Below, piece after piece: positions 15,897 through 17,399 of a stretch of DNA of 17,399 bases (position 1 is its first letter; each line of letters starts with the position of its first letter). The DNA is from Legionella genomosp. 1. Lineage in GTDB: Bacteria > Pseudomonadota > Gammaproteobacteria > Legionellales > Legionellaceae. The notes under the pieces are model-generated. The model saw only the letters and a list, made by a program, of their open reading frames with translations. It made no database searches and was not told where the DNA came from. The position numbers and the translations under genes were made by a program. Location: contig CAMBDN010000024.1 in assembly GCA_945865355.1 (NCBI GenBank), forward strand, positions 1 to 17,399. The letters run 5' to 3'.

Positions 15897-16126
15897 AACT
15901 CTATACCAAAATGACTACTTCACATGAATTTGCGAAATATAGACCAAACAACCATTTTACTAAACAATAGCACCCTAAGGCTAGGGGCTGTTGATAATTG
16001 CTCTATAAGATCGACGCGGTGCGGATTGACAGAACCATCCAAAAATACCCTGGAAGGGCCAAGGTACATCAGTGTTTCAACTGTTTTTGAAAAATTGATC
16101 GTCAACAAACCCTCATTTTAGCGGCT

Positions 16127-17399
16127 TTAAAATAATTCATCGAGAAGTGTTTTATCAACAAGATTTGGCAAGGTCACTGATAATTGAGGCTCTGCTTGCA
16201 TGGCTCTTCTAATTGCAAACATGGCCTCTTCATTTCTAGCCCAACTTCTACGCGCTAAACCATTATTAACGTCCCAGAATAACATCGACTTTAAGCGTCG
16301 CGCAGCATCTTGTGAGCCATCTAAGACCAAACCAAAACCACCATTAATGACTTCTCCCCAGCCGACGCCGCCGCCATTATGAAGTGATACCCAAGTAGCC
16401 CCTCGACAAGCATCACCGATAACATTTTGAACCGACATATCGGCAGTGAATTGCGAGCCATCGTAGATATTTGATGTTTCACGATAAGGTGAGTCTGTGC
16501 CTGATACATCATGATGATCACGCCCTAAAACAACGGGCCCTGAAATTTTTCCCTCTTTAATTGCTGTATTGAATGCCTCGGCAATTTTGATTCGCCCAAC
16601 AGCGTCAGCATAAAGAATTCTAGCTTGTGAACCAACGACTAATTTGTTTTCGCCTGCCGCCTTTATCCAGCGGATGTTGTCTGCCAATTGCTGCTGAATT
16701 TCTTTAGGAGCAGTGCTTGCCAAGTTTTCCAAAACCCGCGTCGCTAATTTGTCAGTCAGCGCTAAATCTTTTTCTAGTCCAGACGTACAAACCCATCGAA
16801 AAGGCCCAAAACCATAATCAAAACACATCGGCCCCATGATATCTTGAACGTAAGAAGGGTACTTAAACGACCCATCAGACTTTAAAATATCAGCCCCAGC
16901 ACGACCCGCCTCCAGTAAAAATGCATTGCCATAATCAAAAAAATACATCCCATTTGCAGCAACTTTATTGATAGCATTCGTATGGCGAATCAAGGTCTTC
17001 TGAACCTCTTGTCGAAATTGCTCCGGGTTCTCAACCATCATATTTTGAGATTTCTCAAAGGAAATATCGACGGGATAATAGCCACCCGCCCATGGATTAT
17101 GGAGTGAGGTTTGATCAGATCCCAGCTCAATTTTGACCTCTTTTTCAGCAATCGCCTCCCATAAATCAACCACATTCCCTTGGTAAGCTAAAGATACCGC
17201 TTCCTTTTTTAAACGGGCCTGATGAATACGTACAATTAATTGGTCCAGATCAGCGAAAACTTCATCAACCCACCCTTGCGTATGCCGTTTACTCACCGCT
17301 AGTGGATTAACCTCAGCAATCACCGCAATTGCACCAGCAATCACCGCCGCTTTTGCCTGCGCACCAGACATCCCACCGAGTCCTGCTGAAACAAACACC
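16127..17399 (-). CDS. hutU: Urocanate hydratase HutU, N-terminus cut by window edge
   Basis: HutU adds water to urocanate to form imidazolone propionate, the second step of histidine breakdown, using tightly bound NAD+. About 424 residues are present, reading in from the right edge; the true start is outside. The visible part opens in the NAD-binding glycine-rich segment VSAGLGGMSGAQ and contains GSDQTSLHNPWAGGYYPV, FDYGFGPFRWVCTSG, VLGRDHHDVSGTDSPYRET and LHNGGGVGWGEVINGGFG. The form of the FDYGFGPFRW block and the C-terminus ending PNLVDKTLLDELF fit the long type of about 660-680 residues (the group of animal UROC1) rather than the 555-residue Pseudomonas type. If so, roughly 200-250 residues are missing. 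No other hut gene lies to its left, so partners would be beyond the right edge. Confidence 0.95.
   Translation of the reverse strand, partial: VFVSAGLGGMSGAQAKAAVIAGAIAVIAEVNPLAVSKRHTQGWVDEVFADLDQLIVRIHQARLKKEAVSLAYQGNVVDLWEAIAEKEVKIELGSDQTSLHNPWAGGYYPVDISFEKSQNMMVENPEQFRQEVQKTLIRHTNAINKVAANGMYFFDYGNAFLLEAGRAGADILKSDGSFKYPSYVQDIMGPMCFDYGFGPFRWVCTSGLEKDLALTDKLATRVLENLASTAPKEIQQQLADNIRWIKAAGENKLVVGSQARILYADAVGRIKIAEAFNTAIKEGKISGPVVLGRDHHDVSGTDSPYRETSNIYDGSQFTADMSVQNVIGDACRGATWVSLHNGGGVGWGEVINGGFGLVLDGSQDAARRLKSMLFWDVNNGLARRSWARNEEAMFAIRRAMQAEPQLSVTLPNLVDKTLLDELF

Noticed and set aside
16041..16060. CCCT/AGGG hairpin followed by TATTTTT on the minus strand, downstream of hutU
   Set aside because: The stem is only 4 bp with a 3-base loop and lies 67 bases past the stop. 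It may be a weak terminator but is not convincing.
15920..16121. Overlapping short open frames on both strands between the helicase and hutU
   Set aside because: Both are about 60 residues, lack ribosome sites and resemble no protein I know.

Overview
The window reads as ordinary chromosome from an AT-leaning gammaproteobacterium. A MutH endonuclease, the block fmdB - DUF502 - aspS, a biotin cluster that uses BioH, and a Pseudomonas-like AspRS all point to this class. Gene content and base composition suggest a relative of the Legionella/Coxiella group, but no rRNA or other marker is present to prove it. I see no tRNA, rRNA, CRISPR array, prophage or intact insertion sequence.

Layout. Positions 1-293 hold no recognisable gene, only a short imperfect direct repeat. 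A minus-strand block follows: mutH (294-959), a large MscK-type mechanosensitive channel (1038-3959), aspS (3916-5697), a DUF502 membrane protein (5694-6335) and an FmdB-type zinc ribbon (6332-6634). The genes from fmdB to the channel overlap one another and share a candidate promoter at 6707-6735. mutH lies 78 bp further downstream and may be read through.

The biotin locus runs from 6758 to 11743. bioB-bioF-bioH-bioD are on the minus strand with overlapping or touching ends, and bioA diverges on the plus strand. The 73-bp gap between bioB and bioA carries a strong bioB promoter, and its -35 box sits inside a BirA-type operator that also covers the bioA start codon. BioH (pimeloyl-ACP methyl ester release), BioF, BioA, BioD and BioB together give the route from pimeloyl-ACP to biotin. 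BioC, which starts the pimelate moiety, is not in the window. A GC-rich inverted-repeat element lies across the bioB/bioF junction and encodes the BioB tail and the BioF start region.

Downstream of bioA on the plus strand are a small exported protein made of two matching four-cysteine repeats (11786-12214), coaE for the last step of CoA synthesis (12215-12826) and a five-helix membrane protein (12958-13662). Converging on these from the minus strand are a SWIM-SNF2 helicase (13686-15896) and the C-terminal two thirds of urocanate hydratase (16127 to the right edge).

Most of the window is conserved housekeeping. The points most worth a second look are the repeat element inside bioB/bioF, the placement of the BirA operator, the non-discriminating signature of AspRS and the duplicated four-cysteine exported protein.
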